From Clostridia bacterium (GTDB taxonomy: Bacteria; Bacillota; Clostridia; Oscillospirales; RGIG577), in NCBI GenBank assembly GCA_017419325.1, contig JAFOLN010000374.1:1-14444 (forward strand): a DNA stretch of 14,444 bases, written 5' to 3'. Below are positions 13,905 through 14,444 of this stretch, in pieces. The notes below the pieces were generated by a model, which had not been told where the DNA came from, searched no databases, and saw nothing but the letters and a program-made list of their open reading frames with translations. Position 1 is the first letter of the stretch, and each line of letters opens with the position of its first letter. The translations under genes and the position numbers were made by a program.

Positions 13905-14444
13905 TTAAAGTCCCTTTACAAGCTCCTTTAAGTATTCCTTAAAGTCGCCGCCTATTTCCTCGTTTCTTAAGGCGTATTCAACCGAGGCCTTCATGTAGCC
14001 CAGCCTGTTTCCCGCGTCGTACCGCTTGCCGGCAAAATCAACGGCATATACGCAGCCGCGGGCGATGAGCTTTCTTATGGCGTCGGTGAGCTGTATCTCG
14101 CCGCCCACGCCGGGGACGGTGGAGTCGATGGCGTCGTATATCTCGGGGGTGAGTATGTAGTGGCCGAGCGCCGCGAAGTTGGACATTTTTTCTTCCACCT
14201 TCGGCTTTTCGGCCATATCGGTCACTCTGAAAAGCCCCTCCTCGATGGTCTCGGGCTTTATAACGCCGTATTTTGAGATGTTTTTGTCGTCTATGTACTG
14301 GACGCCCAAAATAACGCCGTTTAGCTTTTCGTATGCGTCTATGAGCTGGCGCGTTGCGGGCGCGCCGTCGTTATATACGATGTCGTCCGCAAGTATAACG
14401 GCGAAGGGCTCGTCCCCGGTGAAGGCCTTGGCGCAGCGGATGGC
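13905..14444 (-). CDS. galU: UTP-glucose-1-phosphate uridylyltransferase, C-terminal part
   Basis: It makes UDP-glucose from UTP and glucose-1-phosphate for glycolipids, teichoic acids or capsules. The minus-strand frame is open to the window edge at 14444, so the N-terminus is missing. 179 residues are visible, starting AIRCAKAFTGDEPFAVILAD. Diagnostic features are FAVILADDIVY (family usually ..PDD or ..GDD), LNGVILGVQYI, KYGVIKPE, DMAEKPKVEEKMSNFAALGHYILTPEIYD, GVGGEIQLTDAIRKL and GKRYDAGNRLGYMKASVEYAL. Together these give the sugar- and nucleotide-binding C-terminal half. The TTG at 14309 is internal and not a start. It converges on the radical SAM gene and shares its terminator. The gene looks intact as far as it goes. 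GalU/GtaB and other group members are hard to separate without the N-terminus, but galU is the best call. Confidence 0.93.
   Translation of the reverse strand, partial: AIRCAKAFTGDEPFAVILADDIVYNDGAPATRQLIDAYEKLNGVILGVQYIDDKNISKYGVIKPETIEEGLFRVTDMAEKPKVEEKMSNFAALGHYILTPEIYDAIDSTVPGVGGEIQLTDAIRKLIARGCVYAVDFAGKRYDAGNRLGYMKASVEYALRNEEIGGDFKEYLKELVKGL

Overview
The window reads as housekeeping chromosome from a Gram-positive bacterium of the Firmicutes (Clostridia-like). The evidence is the gene order and gene types: infC-rpmI-rplT with an attenuator leader; an rRNA methyltransferase followed by dprA-topA-trmFO, where trmFO is the folate-dependent tRNA methyltransferase typical of Firmicutes; and plsX-rnc. 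Other support is strong AGGAGG-type ribosome binding sites, hairpin-plus-T terminators and sigma-A-like promoters. Base composition is fairly GC-rich, yet AUA is the commonest isoleucine codon. I cannot assign a genus from sequence alone; an uncultured gut or rumen Clostridia lineage is a reasonable guess.

Layout, left to right. (1) 1-640: the C-terminal part of a probable secreted or surface protein, cut by the window edge. (2) 715-2280: pyrG (CTP synthase), convergent with pncB (nicotinate phosphoribosyltransferase, minus strand, 2333-3796), with a shared two-way terminator between them. (3) 3797-4091: a divergent control region holding a pncB promoter with a palindrome, a consensus promoter for the infC operon, and a leader with a terminator and a competing pairing. 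(4) 4092-5252: infC (AUU start), rpmI, rplT, ended by a terminator. (5) 5321-7386: a promoter with a perfect palindrome between its -35 and -10, then a SpoU-type rRNA methyltransferase and dprA. (6) 7505-11942: topA, trmFO (overlapping topA by 41 bases) and plsX. (7) 11943-12152: a hairpin-rich stretch ending in a terminator-like element just before rnc. (8) 12153-13870: rnc and a radical SAM gene overlapping it by 4 bases, ended by a second two-way terminator. (9) 13905-14444: the C-terminal part of galU on the minus strand, running off the window.

Functionally the segment covers nucleotide and NAD precursor supply (pyrG, pncB), translation and RNA modification or processing (infC, rpmI, rplT, the methyltransferase, trmFO, rnc), DNA topology and uptake/recombination (topA, dprA), phospholipid synthesis (plsX) and sugar-nucleotide supply (galU). 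No mobile elements, CRISPR arrays, tRNAs or rRNAs were seen.

The most striking observation is that the CTP synthase keeps an intact-looking synthetase domain, but its glutaminase domain has lost the nucleophilic cysteine and the flanking oxyanion and lid motifs. This predicts an enzyme that uses free ammonia. Next in interest are two palindromes placed exactly on promoters (pncB and the methyltransferase) and the structured leader before rnc.
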